Of a stretch of DNA of 64,000 nt, positions 21,998 to 33,555 are shown one piece after another. The notes under the pieces were generated by a model. The model had not been told where the DNA came from and ran no database searches. It saw only the letters and a list, made by a program, of their open reading frames with translations. The stretch's first letter is position 1, and each line of letters starts with the position of its first letter. Made by a program: the position numbers and the translations under genes. Where the stretch lies: NCBI GenBank assembly GCA_963691705.1, contig OY829542.1:42839105-42903104 (forward strand), in the 5' to 3' direction. The DNA is from Viola odorata (Eukaryota; Streptophyta; Magnoliopsida; Malpighiales; Violaceae).

Positions 21998-23060
21998 TCA
22001 TTGCGGAAAAACTCCCTTGACGCCCCCGACATCTACATCCTTTAACCTCTCAAAGGCATAGTCAGCTATCTTGGCAGGATCGAAAGCCCCACTGCGATAA
22101 TAATCTGGGAATCCGGTGGCAAAAGCTTGTATCGCCTTATCCTTCCATCGCGACATCTTTGCCAACCTTACATCGCGGGCCGTTATCTCTTCACAAAGGA
22201 GAATGTTCTTTTTGTCAGCCGTCATCAGTTCTGCCTCCAGAAGTTCTATCTTTGCTTTCCCTATCGACTTTTCTCTGGCCAACTCAGCACGACAGTCATT
22301 AAGCTCAGCCTGGGTATCGCTTTGGAGTAGCGTTAACTCCGCCACCTTAGAAGGGGAGCCCTGAGTGTTGTTACCCTGAATATCGAGGAAGTAATTTAGC
22401 ATGCGAAAGCTGACCAACACTTCATTCAAAGCGCGTTCGCGATGAGCCTCCAGAGGAAGCTCTGACATCTCCTCCCTATCTTTAGGAGAGCTAAAGATCG
22501 CACCTACCGCGGAACCCACCGGTTCATTTCGCGATAGCGGATCTGATATCCCTAGTGTGCGAAGTCCGCTGGTGCCAAAAGTAGACAGATCCAAGCGATA
22601 GGAAGTGGCTCCTTGAAGACCTTGAGAAGATAGATTGGCGGTAAAGGAAGGAGAGAGGCTTTCAGCGGAACCCCCAGCTCCTGAGATAGAAATACAGAAT
22701 AATGGCGGAAGGCCATTAGGCGGAGGAACGGCAGGTGCAAGATTTAGGACGGCGACATCGGGAATAAAAGACGAGATAGGAGAGTTAGGAGCGGCAGTCG
22801 GAGGAGGAAGGTGGACCTCCGACGGAGCCTTGGGAATTTCAGGAGAAATGTCGGTTGACACCTCAGCTGACACTACTACCTTGGAAGTGCTTGCGCCCCC
22901 GAAAGAGCCAGTCCCGGTAGCAGGGGTTTCGCTAACTTTGTTCGAAGCAGTCACAGTGATGGGGTTGCTACTTCTCGTGCGTAGTTTCTTACGCTGAGAT
23001 GCGGAAGCGTGACGAAGCCCGGAATCATTGTCCATGTCCTCACTATCGCTGTCGGGTATT
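21998..23060 (-). pseudogene. aORF1 of element B, 5'-truncated
   Basis: The open minus-strand frame from about 23060 to 21998 is homologous to exon 2 of aORF1 in element I: SDSEDMD, HASASQRKKLR, SYRLDLSTFGTSGLRTLGISDPLSR, ELNDCRAELAREKS.GKAKIELLEAEL and DYYRSGAFDPAKIADY all recur there. It includes a coiled-coil segment. The first exon and the start of exon 2 are missing: homology stops near 23060, where unrelated sequence begins. The ORF's upstream Met at 23140 lies in that unrelated sequence and is not the true start. Function unknown. Confidence 0.7.
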
Positions 23061-23440
23061 TCAGCCTTAAAGATGTGTATGAGAAGTTGAATTGAGTGAA
23101 AATTGGGAAAGGAAGAAAGAGGATTATATATATATTCCATAACGCCTCATTACCGCATGAACATCTTATCTGAGGATGACATATGGCATGTACCCAATAG
23201 GAATCTGGCACGTGGTGGCATATATTTATCTATTTTAATTAGCCTGCGCCTGATGTACAAACTCTTCAAATTCGTACCGCAACTTTTTCAGTATTCGAAG
23301 TGGTATGTCATACCAACTCCCAACGACTACTTTTGTCTTAAATGGATGAGAAGAGGCCACGTAGGCTAGCGCATGCCGAGGACAATCATCACAACCTGCA
23401 CTCTCTACACCATCAATCAATAAACAACGCTCGGGGAGAA
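23061..23440. other. Junction zone between element B and element C
   Basis: No recognisable domain. Homology to aORF1 ends on the left and C's gag begins on the right. I could not find LTR ends or a target duplication here, so B and C probably meet at a deletion or rearrangement. Confidence 0.4.
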
Positions 23441-24020
23441 TAACGAAAGCCCTTGGTAAACACTCAGAACTACAATCAAGGTTGGCGACACCCTAATCTC
23501 AACTGGTAAAATAACCCGCAACAGCCAGGCCATAGTCAACCACCATAGCCAAATCAGTTTGGTAATCAGACGCAACCACCATTCAACTTGCAGAATTTTA
23601 AGCCCCGACCGAATTATCCCAACAACCAGCAGTATCAATAATAAGCCCCCCAAGGACCGACTCCTCCAGCTTCGCAAGTTGATGAGGTAAGTAGGCTAAG
23701 AAGTATTATTATAGATATGCAAAAATAGATGAATCTTATGACTGCAGAAATGAAGGAGCTAAAGAATCGAGGTCGATTGCCACCTCAACTAGAACCTAAC
23801 CCGAAGCATGATGCTTATGCTATGTCACTCCACAGCGGTACTCAACTACCCTTGTGTATCAATCCACACAAAGGCCCTAACATTGAACCCGAACCTACCT
23901 AGCGAGACCTCGACGTGGATACTTTACAGGAGGCACGAGTCTACTCACCTAAAGGCTCCAAGAAAGCTGCCAAGAAACTCGATTTACAGAAGAGTATATC
24001 ATTAAGATACTGGAGCCTCC
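23441..24020 (+). pseudogene. gag C-terminal part of Athila-like element C
   Basis: Degenerate Gag C-terminus: an Asn/Gln/Pro-rich segment (NQFGNQTQPPF, PNYPNNQQYQ), then SQVDEVSRLRSI and LPPQLEPNPK. These are typical of Athila-lineage Gag tails. Stops at several Gln codons. Everything upstream, including the 5' LTR, is missing. Confidence 0.6.
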
Positions 24021-24033
24021 TTTTCCTCAACAG

Positions 24034-24750
24034 TTGGTCAAAACCAAAAAAGATAAGGAGGATCGAGAAATATATGATATGTTTAGTAAGGTTCAGGTTA
24101 ACATTCCTTTATTGCAGACAATTAAGAACGTTCCTCGCTACGCTAAATTTTTGAAATCCTTGTGCACTAACAAGTGTAAGATGTCAGGTATGGAAAAGAT
24201 TAACGTCGATGCCAATGTCTCGGTTGTGATCCAAAGGAAGCTACCACCCAAATGCAAAGACCAAGGAATGTTCTCTATCCTATGTAAAATCGGCACTACT
24301 GACATTGGTAAAGCTATGTGTGATTCAGGTGCAGGTATCAACGTCATGCCCTTGACGATATACAACAGTCTCAGCCTTGGCCCCCTCAAGAACACTCGGG
24401 TTGTAATTCAACTAGCTGACCGATCAGACTTCTACGTGATTAATATAGAGGATGACCAGTCTGTCAAGGCCTCAGACATGCTTCTTGGATGACCCTTTCT
24501 TAGAAACACGAGGGCTAAAATTGATGTCCATGACGCCATGATCTCACTGAAATTCGACGGCGAGATCATCAAGTTCAACATGCTTGACGCCATGAGATAC
24601 CCTACCGAGTTTTGTAGTGTGAATTTAATTGATGCTATTAATCCTGTTGTTGATGATGTTTCTGCGCTAATCGCTGACGATCCCTTGCAGCTTGCCCTCG
24701 TCAGAAACATTACTCTCGTAACATTGGACGATATTTGCTCGTGACTATGC
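24034..24750 (+). pseudogene. Aspartic protease of element C
   Basis: KTIKNVPRYAKFLK-type linker followed by the protease motif CDSGAGINVMP with its Asp at 24322-24324 (the usual Athila form is CDLGASINLMP). A TGA at 24490-24492 breaks the frame just after ASDMLLG, and the same frame reopens to about 24744. The order gag linker, protease and RT matches Athila. Confidence 0.75.
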
Positions 24751-26553
24751 CCAAATTACATGAAGCCGTTGTCGCACTAGAAGAACACTCGATCATAACT
24801 TCCCCTTCTGCACCCTCATCCTTTCCGGTTGATTATGCTAAAATTCCTCATTTCGTTGTGTAGGAACCCAATCTAGAGCTGAAGATCTTGCCCTCACACC
24901 TCAAGTACGCCTATCTTGGCGACGGTTACACCTTTCCAGTCATCATATCCAGTAAGCTCGACTCTTTGGAAGAACATGAACTAGTAATCATGTTAAAGGA
25001 ATTCAGACAAGACATTGAATGGACCATTGCCTACATCAAGGGACTCGCACCAGCCCTATGCACTCATCGTATCCATCTGAAGGATGCCAACAAATCGGTC
25101 TGCCAGCCTCAACGCTGTCTGAATCCACCTATGATGGAAGTGGTGAAGATGGAAGTACTCAATCTATTAGACGCTGGTGTCATTTACCCCATCTGCGACA
25201 TCACGTGGGTGAGCCCCATCCAGGTCGTCCCAAGAAGACCGATATCACCATCACCACCAGCCAGAATGGTGAATTGATCCCCACAAAAATCCAGAATGGC
25301 TGGCATGTTTGTATTGACTACCGCAGGTTGAACGACACCACTAAGAAGGATCACTTTCCTCTCCCTTTTATTGACCAGATGCTGGAGCCTTTTGTTGTTT
25401 GGATGGATACTCTAGCTTCCATAAATTTCCAGTAGCACTTGAGGATCAGGAGAAGACTACTTTCACCTGCCCCTTCGGTACTTTTGCCTATAGAAGGATG
25501 CCTTTTGGTCTCTGCAACGCACTCGCCACCTTTTAACGCTGCATGGTTAGTATCTTTTCAGAGTTCGTGGAGAATGGCATTGATGTGTTTATGGACGACT
25601 TTACTGATTACGGTAATTATTTTCCTGAATGTCTAACCAATTTGAAAAAAGTTTTACAAAGATATGTAGAAACTAACCTTGTCTTGAACTTTGAGAAGTG
25701 TCACTTTATGGTCGATCGAGGCCTTATCTTAGGGCATATCATTTCCCGTAAGGGTATTGAGGTTGATAAAGCCAAAATCGAGGTTCTAGAGTCTTTACCT
25801 TACCCCACTTGTGTGCGCGAGGTGCGCTCCTTTCTTGGTCATGCAGGTTTTTACAAGCAGTTTATCAAGGACTTCTCCAAGATTACCCAGCCTATGTGCC
25901 AGCTCCTACAGAAAGACATCGCCTTCATTTTTTATGCGAGTTACAAGACATCGTTCGATACCATCAAGGCAAAGCTCACCTCTGCACCTATCATTGGAGC
26001 ACCCGACTGGAACCTCCCCTTTGAGATTATGTGCGACGCCAGTAACACCGCACTAGGAGCCATACTAGGCTAGAAGAAGGAACGCGAGACCTACGTGATA
26101 TACTATGCCTCGAAGCTATTGGATGACACATCGAAACTACACCACTACTGAAAAAGAGCTTTTAGCAGTTGTTTTCACTTTTGATAAAATTTGACAGTAT
26201 CTTCTAGGCATTAAAGGCACTGTTTACTCTGATCATACAAATCGACGCCAAGCCTCACCTCATACGATGGATCCTCTTGCTCCAGAAATTCGACATCGAC
26301 ATCAAGGATAAGAAGGGAACTAAAAATCTGGTTGCTGACCACCTCAGCCGACCACCTCAGCCGACTACTGCTGAAAGGGATGACACACCGATGCCCACCC
26401 AAGATACTTTCCCAGATGAACATCTGTGTCTAGCCCATGCTGCTCAATTCTTGTGGTCTTCTGACATCGCATACTTTTGCTCTATTGGTTCTTTTCCTGC
26501 AGATTCCACACCTTTAGAGCGGCATCAGATCAGGAAGCAAGCGAAGTACTATG
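24751..26553 (+). pseudogene. Reverse transcriptase and RNase H of element C
   Basis: RT pieces: HLKYAYLGDGYTFPVIIS (about 24898), CIDYRRLNDTTKKDHFPLPF (about 25310), palm FMDD at 25588-25599, LGHIISRKGIEVDKAKIEV (about 25730). The RNase H starts with IMCDAS (about 26026) and includes TTTEKELLAVVF (about 26135) and VADHLSRPP (about 26330). Several frameshifts (near 25270, 25435 and 26100) and stops. The reading is interrupted within the linker by solo LTR X and resumes at 27805. Confidence 0.85.
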
Positions 26554-27799
26554 TGATACGATCCTAGTTTCTTAGGTGCGTAATAAGTAATTTCCTGATC
26601 TAGTTCAAGGCTTGGATTTCGTCCTGGAAGATAGATAACTCACTTGAGCATTTGACCCTGCTAATAACCTGTACTAGCCAACCCAAATCAAGCAAGAGAG
26701 GTTCTTAATTCGAACTCTAACCCTGAACTCAACCTGTGAGAACCAACCTAGATGTAAACGAATTAATAGAATGGACTTTCAGTTTTACTTGCCGATCTAT
26801 TCGAGAGTCCGATCTTAAATAGGAACGAGGTTCAAGAATGAACAATTTTAGAGAAACAACTCTGTGTTTATGTCATCAAAAGGTCTGATTTATAATGAGC
26901 ACAAAAGGCTCTATATATAGGCGTTTGCCCAAGTACAAGTTTAACTATAACTATAAGCTCTAATTCTAATAGAAGTAGGAGTTCTATCTAAGAAATAACT
27001 CTAATAAGTTAATTAAACTAAATAAAAATATAATTAAATACATTCCAGAAGTTCCAAGATGTTTCCGCATCATTGGGCCAAGGTTTGGGCCGAATCCTCA
27101 AGTCGCTTAATTCCTTGCGCACACTTTGCGCACCATAATGTCGGCTAATGCTAACTTTTGATCCACTCGTCCGATTGGGCTGGCACTTATCCCATTAGAA
27201 AGCTAACATTTGAAAATAGTAGACAAGGTCCTCTCTCCCTAGTCTAGGTCAAACAGGTCTGAAATAAATTGAACGACGTTGACTGACGCATTTTGAAGTC
27301 CGAATCCGAGTAAGACTCTGTCCACCAAAATGTAGCTCCGCCCTAACTCTCAAACGACTCAAATTTGGACTCAAATTTGGACAGGAGCTTCCTAACATCT
27401 TGAAGTTCATGAATCCAAGTGGATCGCACTCGTTTGGAATCGATATGACTGAATTGGCTCGGACACAGTCGCTGGTTGCGCCTGTGCGTTGTCCACTTGC
27501 GCGGTAGAATGTCACCATGAACTATCTTGAGTTTTACTCTTCCAAATGCCTTAAAACTTTGCCACGAATCTCCTAAGACATCAATAGGTCTTGTATTTTC
27601 TTTTGATCCTTGATTGGAGTTGTTCTTCCATGGGTTGGCTCGGATGGATGTCAAACCTTGCACTAAAAGCCTCCAAGCCACCTTCACTGGATGCTTTGCA
27701 ACGTCCTTGGCTCGACGCTTTGGGTTGATTGGCCTTGGTTGCAAGGCGTGGGCGCGTTGTGCGTGCGCTGGGGCTAGCCATAGGGCTAGGATCATATCA
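26554..27799 (-). mobile_element. Solo LTR X inserted in element C
   Basis: 1246 bp, TGATACGATCCTAG at one end and CTAGGATCATATCA at the other, i.e. 14-bp inverted ends with one mismatch. It is flanked by CTATG (26549-26553) and TTATG (27800-27804), a 5-bp target duplication with one change. C's coding sequence reads up to it and resumes right after it. On the minus strand the part with TATATATAG (26912-26919) is clearly homologous to the LTR at 56847-58137 (shared AGTTATTTCTTAG.TAGAACTCCTA). No internal region remains, so it is the product of LTR-LTR recombination. The long ORFs on both strands inside it are chance. Confidence 0.8.
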
Positions 27800-27804
27800 T
27801 TATG

Positions 27805-27904
27805 TCTAGGACATCCCATACCTCTAGAAGCATTGCTCTGATCAGATCATTAGGCGTTGTCTGACACTTGATGACGTGCCCTCCATCCTTAAGTTCTGCC
27901 ATTC
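27805..27904 (+). pseudogene. Integrase N-terminal piece of element C
   Basis: After LTR X the frame continues with a linker and CSDQIIRRC, VPSILKFCHS, the start of the Athila integrase zinc finger. It is cut at the CATTC target site by element D; the next codons lie at 48718. Confidence 0.75.
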
Positions 27905-28835
27905 TGTTGATACCCGAATTTTGACGACATTTTAAATTGAATTTATCATTTCTGTTATTTTATTTAAATTACTGTCATTTTTAATTAATTTACTATCGTT
28001 AGTTCATTTTTAATTCTTGTCACATTTTATCATCGTTATCATTGTCATCAGCGTCGTAAATCGCACTTTTAATTTTTCGTCACGTTTTTTTTTATTAATA
28101 TTTTCAGCCTTAAAAACCATATTTTTAATTATCCCTCAGTCATTTGCTATTTATTTTTCCGTTTTAGGTCATCGCATAAAATTTAGGATTTTTAGTATTT
28201 TATCATATTTTTTAACATTTTTTATTTTATTATTATTTTTGTTCGAGCTTTTTTTGGACCCGAGTAAGTTCGCTCGGACCATTGATCGAACGCATTATTT
28301 CTTCAGTTGATAATTACCTACTCTTTTTTTCATTCACGCTAGTCAACTTCGTCTCGTCCAATTTTCGTCGTAACGTCATTTATTTTTCATTCGCACATAT
28401 TCATGTTTCCGAACGAGAAAATAAACACGTTAAGCGAAAAAATTTCTTCATTCGCTGTAGACTGTTAAACTCATCTTATTTTTCTCTATGCGCTGGCACT
28501 TTTGGCTCAAAAATTCAGAACATTTATTCACAAAAATGGCTCGAGGCCATTTAAATAGGATAAAAGGCCAAGTTGATCATCACCGTTGATCTGGTTGGCC
28601 AAGGAAAGTCAACCAGATCAACGACCCACTATTTACATGCATGGTGCACGTAAATAGTGGCAGCGAGTAGCAGCGGAGCAAGCCACCGAGCTGCTAGCTC
28701 CCGTCGCTTCCTGTCCCGTCCGCCATCATCACCAACGACCGTAGACCCGCCAGCACGATAGCCTTAGCCCCGCCAGCGTACGCCTTGCTCCTACAAGCTT
28801 AGCGTCGCGTCCTCACCCTCACTCGCGAGCTCGCC

Positions 28836-28843
28836 TATAAATA
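28836..28843 (+). promoter_or_regulatory. TATA box of element D 5' LTR
   Basis: TATAAATA inside GCCTATAAATAGAGG, kept identically in the 3' LTR (46377-46384). Confidence 0.65.
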
Positions 28844-29765
28844 GAGGTCACTGCCTCTCCATTTTACACACGAATTCACCCAAGCAGAGACTGCTACTTC
28901 TCCCTCTTAAATGATTGCTTATGTAGAGTATAAGTTGCCACCTTTCTAAAGCGTTTTCAGTAAGCATTTTTCAAGATTTTTTCTTCATGTTTCTGCGCTT
29001 TCTTTCTTTAATTTTCTTATTGTCGTTTTGATCAAAACAATTGCTTATATTTATGCCATTAATTCCTATATATGCCATAGATTAAATCCATGCTTTTAAT
29101 TTGCTTAATCGTTAGATAAATCTTGTGAATTTTGATTTTTTTGTTATTTACCGCTTTTACCATTTTTTCAAAATTAAATTTGGTACGAGTAGAATCGAGA
29201 TTCGAGGTTTATACGGTCGGGAAGCCATCGAGGAGACGAGCGCGACAGTATAAGGATCTTGTGAAACGACCACTTGTGGCCGGAGCTTGGTCACCAATAG
29301 TGGTGCCGACGACCAAAGCTTGAAGACGATGAATAGTGGATTTTGGTCTTTCGCAGGAGAGAAGAAGGAAAGGTGATGGGCTTGGCCCATCACCATTTTT
29401 TTAATCTCATTGGGCCATGAACTATTCCTGGCCCATTTCTTTTATTTTTCAAGCTGGGCCCAGCCCATTTTTCATTCTTTCCGAGATCTCGGATCGCATT
29501 TTTCGTAAAAATACTCGGGCATTCCATTATGACTATTCTTCGTACTGTCGCTTTAAAATTTTGTACCTACCAACTATTTAAATTTCCGCAATTTATTCTC
29601 CGCAACCTATCAACTGTTTAAATTTTTCGCACTTTAATTTTTTGCAATTTACTTTCTGCAATTTAAATTCAGTCATTTAATTTACCGCCTATATGGTCGG
29701 TCGCATTTATAATTTCCGCAAATATCAACTGCTTTAAATTCTCGCAAATATCACTGCTTTAAATT

Positions 29766-30024
29766 CTGCAAATCATCAACTGTTTAGTTTTCTGCAAATC
29801 GTCAACTGTTTAATTTTCTGCATATCGTCAACTATTTAATTTTCTGCAAATTGTCAACTGCTTAATTTTCTGCAAATCATCAATTGTTTAATTTTTTGCA
29901 AATCGTCAACTGTTTAATTTTCTGCAAATCGTCAACTGCTTAATTTTCTGCAAATCATCAATTGTTAAATTCTTCTGCAAATCATCAACTGTTAAATTTT
30001 CCTGCAAATCATCAAATTTTTAAT
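29766..30024 (+). repeat. 26-bp array inside D 5' LTR (10 copies)
   Basis: Units of the form CTGCAAATC[G/A]TCAA[C/T]TG plus TTTAATTTT. The 3' LTR has 12 copies. Confidence 0.85.
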
Positions 30025-31146
30025 TTTTCGTCAAATCATCATTTAAATTTTCGTATGCATCAAATCATTATTTAAATTTCTCGCACTTATCAACTGTCAT
30101 CATTTAAATTTCTCGCACTCGTCAAATCATCATTTAAATTTTCGTATGCATCAAATCATCATTTGAATTTTCCTGCACTTATCAAATCATCATTTAAATT
30201 TTCGTATGCCTCAAGCCAATATATTTTTTTCTTTTCATATATATCAACTGTTTATTTAATTCCTCGCATGCATAAACTGCTTATTTATTTTTTGAGCTAT
30301 CACTAACACTCTCATTTTGTAGGTTTAAAATTTAAGATTCGCTCGAAAGTACGCCTTTCTTTCCCCTTTTAGTTATTCAAAGCTTTCCGTAAATATTAAT
30401 CGTATGCATGATATATAGAATTGCTAGAATTAAAATCAATCCACATGAACAACTTGTTTAAATAACTCGCTTTAAATGTCGTGCTCATTTATTTTAAATT
30501 CCGCTTGTATTGACTGTATGTGTTTGGTGGCTTCGATCCCACATCGGTTTATCATTTTAAAATATCTTTTATTTTTTTACTTTGTTAGCAATCCATGATA
30601 GAATCACTTAGTAATTAATTTAATCATGCATGGCCCAATGATGAAAAGAGGGCGCTCATTCGGTCTTACGGAAAATTCAGTCCCATCACACTACGGTCAG
30701 GAATAATCAATCGGTCTTGAAAACGGTAACCCTGTCCAACGATTAATTATTCCTGAACGGTCCCGATCATGGAAAAGACTAAAGTGACGATTCCTCTGAG
30801 GACCCCATTTTAAAATGCATTTTTATCAAACATTTTTTAAACACCTCTCTTGTCAACCGGTAACCATTTTCGGATGTGACTCTGGTGCCTAACACCTTCC
30901 CGAGTCCATAATACGACCCCGAACCTTTGTTCTTGGGTTTAGACCCTTTTTTGTGCCTTTACTTTTATTTTTATTTTTATTTTTATTTTATGCCATGATG
31001 ATTAGGTTCCCTAAAACTAGAGATAAAAATTACGGTGGCGACTTCATTGCATGTTGCGAGGCGTCCTTTTACGCTGAGTATCGTAAGGTCTCAAATTCGT
31101 CGTATACTCGCAAATAATCTTTTATTATTTTCGGGGCGTGACAGTT

Positions 31147-31164
31147 TGGCGACTTCACTAGGGA
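31147..31164 (+). promoter_or_regulatory. Primer binding site of element D
   Basis: TGGCGACTTCACTAGGGA, three bases after the LTR. It resembles the complement of a plant tRNA-Arg 3' end with about three mismatches; the tRNA identity is tentative. Confidence 0.6.
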
Positions 31165-31929
31165 ATTTAGGGTCGGAGCCGGTTTTATTTTTTTTGAGGT
31201 GTTTATTTTTTTATTTACCCGCTTTGATAAATTGTTGATTTGTTTATTTATTCGCTTTGATATCAATTGTCATATGCATTTCATAGTGCCCTACACCTCG
31301 GGGATAATTACCAAATTAAGAGGGTAGTAGTGACGCCCTAGGACACATGTCCTGGGTAGTGTTCACCAATCCTAACTCGGATGAACCCCTAAAGATAGTC
31401 GAAAGGTTATATGATTCCGCAAGGAATTGGTGGACACTGGACGACACTTTAGGGACCTTTTCATGGTATCATCCAGGAACCGTTCAAGCCAGTTAGAAAA
31501 GTCAGAATCAGAGCCCCAACACATGCATCATGATCATATATGCTTTGTCGTGGCTCTATTTATCTTGTTACCATGATTTGCATTTTTTGCAATTTTTCTT
31601 TTATACGAACTATAAATTTCTTGCACGCACAGGTTATTTTGGCACTTAAAATTTCTGTCCCACAGGACCCATTTTTCTCATTCGAAATATCAGCACCTAC
31701 ACTTCTTTTATGCGTTATCTTTTCGTCCCCCCAAAAAGTATCAAGTGAAAAAGTGGCTGAAAGATTGAGTAAGCAGCGTGGAGGCCTCGGAGTTGCACAT
31801 CCCATGCATGTTTATCGCTTATGTTTATTTCTCATTTTTCCCCCTCTTTTCCCTTTCAGGTTAACAATAGCTCCTCGCAAGCGAATTACTCCGCCAAGGC
31901 CTCTCATAACTAGACTTCAAGAGTGAAAA

Positions 31930-33555
31930 ATGGCTGAACAAACCAAGACAGAAGAGGCATTGTCTGCTAGAATAACAGAGTTAGAAGAGTAAGTGAGGGT
32001 TACCACAGAAAGAGCCGCTCGAGCCAAAAAAGAGCGAGATGAAGTAACCATTGAATTCCCACCCGGTTTTGATCCTAACCTAATGACCGTACCTCCCTCG
32101 TCCGCCATCACTAGGCCTTCCGAACCCCAATCGTTCTCTGTTCCTGGGGGTCAATGGAAATGGACAAGTCCTTTCACTGTACCCATCACCGCAAACCCAG
32201 TAGTTAACGCAGGAGGAGAAACTACTACAGCTCTACAACATTCCTTTTGTCAACCTTACTTTGGACCCAAGCCAAAACCTGATTCATCAAGAATCCCAAG
32301 GCTTTCGCCCACCTCAGAGTCACTCTACTCAAATCATGGTCCCCAACCCTACAAGAATTTGGCCACCTTTTGTCAATCCGATGCAACCACCATTCACGTC
32401 GGAGCCACTGCCACCCATTGGTCCAAGCGCTGTCATTATAGAGAGACCGAGTATGGATAGATTGAACCTGTTAGAGGAAAGGCTCACAACTATTGAAGGA
32501 ACAGACCCCTTTGACCCTACAGGTCCCACCGATATGTGCATGGTCCCAGGGATCGTAATGCCTCTGAAGTTCAAGATCCTAGAATTTGAGAAGTATACTG
32601 GAATTGAGTGCCCCAAGACTCATCTCAAGATTTACTGTACCAAAATGCCTGAGGTGATACATAATGAACCTTTGCTGATCCATTTGTTCAGAGAAAGTTT
32701 GGCCAAGCATGCCTTGACCTGGTACATGACTCTGGATAGGATCAAAATCAGGACTTGGAGAGATTTGTCTGATGCCTTCTTCAAACAATACAAGTTCAAC
32801 ATGGAGGTAGCACCAAACCGTTTTGATCTACAGGATCTAAAGAAGAAGGCCGACGAATCGGTGAAAACTTACGCTCAAAGGTGGAGAGAACTAGCATCCA
32901 GAATTTCTCCTCCGCTAAGTGACAAAGAGCTCTTGTCAATTTTCGTGAACACTTTCGAGGCTCCCTACTACACCTATCTCATCTCCAATTCGTCGAGTAA
33001 CTTCTTCGACATGGTCCTCGTAGCCGAGAGAGTTGAACAAGGAATTAAGACCGGAAGGATCACTGCTTCCACACTAGAAGAAACACTTAAAAGAGCACCT
33101 ATCATGAAGGAAGATGTCATTTTTGTCTCCCCGGGACCTAGTAACCGGCAATCTTTCCCATCGCCTCCACCACAAATCCCACAAAAGAACCAACACACCC
33201 ATTGGAACAGGGAGCTACTACTACCTCTTCCTGTTCCTTTAGAAGAAATTTACGAGCATCTCGTAGCAGCTGGGCAAATTGCACCAACCCCGATTCAGCT
33301 TATACGACCTCCTTACCCGAAGTGGTACAACCCTAATGCTAGATGCACGTACCATGCCGGAGCTCAGGGCCACACTCTAGAAAACTGCTCTGCCTTTAGA
33401 GAAAGGTTAATCACTTGATCAAAAATGAATGCATCTCTTTCGAAGGGTCTAACATGACCATCAATCCTATTCTGAATCATGCTTTGGGTAGTGGAAGCGC
33501 AATAAAGAGCTCGTCCGTGTCTATGAAGAAGTCTGGAGAGCCTGCGTACAACTGA
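31930..33555 (+). pseudogene. gag of element D
   Basis: ATG at 31930 (MAEQTKTEEAL), stop TAA 31990-31992 after 20 codons, same frame onward to about 32250, then a frameshift. The main part (32261-33415) has the Gag core MPLKFKILEFEKYTG, RTWRDLSDAFFKQYKFN, YAQRWRELASRI, and a zinc-knuckle-like CTYHAGAQGHTLENC at 33344. After another shift near 33400 it ends IKNECISFEG...NPILNHA and TGA 33553-33555. The knuckle and tail match Ogre/Tat-type Gag as I remember it. About 785 nt of leader without a gene precede it. Confidence 0.75.

Larger units (their letters stand above)
11491..23060 (+). mobile_element. Element B: Tat-lineage Ty3/gypsy element with antisense genes
   Basis: LTR, primer site, gag, protease, RT, two RNase H domains and integrase on the plus strand. 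A 92-bp tandem array follows, then two apparently spliced genes on the minus strand between pol and the missing 3' LTR. Antisense ORFs in this position are known from Tat-lineage elements such as Retand and Grande. The right end is cut inside the aORF1 gene, next to element C material. Confidence 0.8.
27905..31143 (+). repeat. 5' LTR of element D
   Basis: It begins TGTTGATACCCG and ends GGGGCGTGACA. It contains a GC-rich block (28640-28860) ahead of a TATA box at 28836-28843, an AT-rich zone with ten copies of a 26-bp repeat (29766-30024), and a 50-bp stretch near 30508-30560 that the 3' LTR lacks. Over the first 320 bp I counted about 13 differences from the 3' LTR. Confidence 0.9.

Noticed and set aside
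22635..22997. Plus-strand 120-codon ORF
   Set aside because: Shadow of aORF1 on the minus strand, which has clear homology to 61111-62576.
27343..27841. Overlapping ORFs of 158, 75 and 66 codons on both strands
   Set aside because: They lie inside solo LTR X and have no conserved counterpart in the related LTR G.
28637..28860. GC-rich block that looks like a host gene exon
   Set aside because: It recurs in the 3' LTR of D just before the TATA box, so it is part of the LTR promoter.
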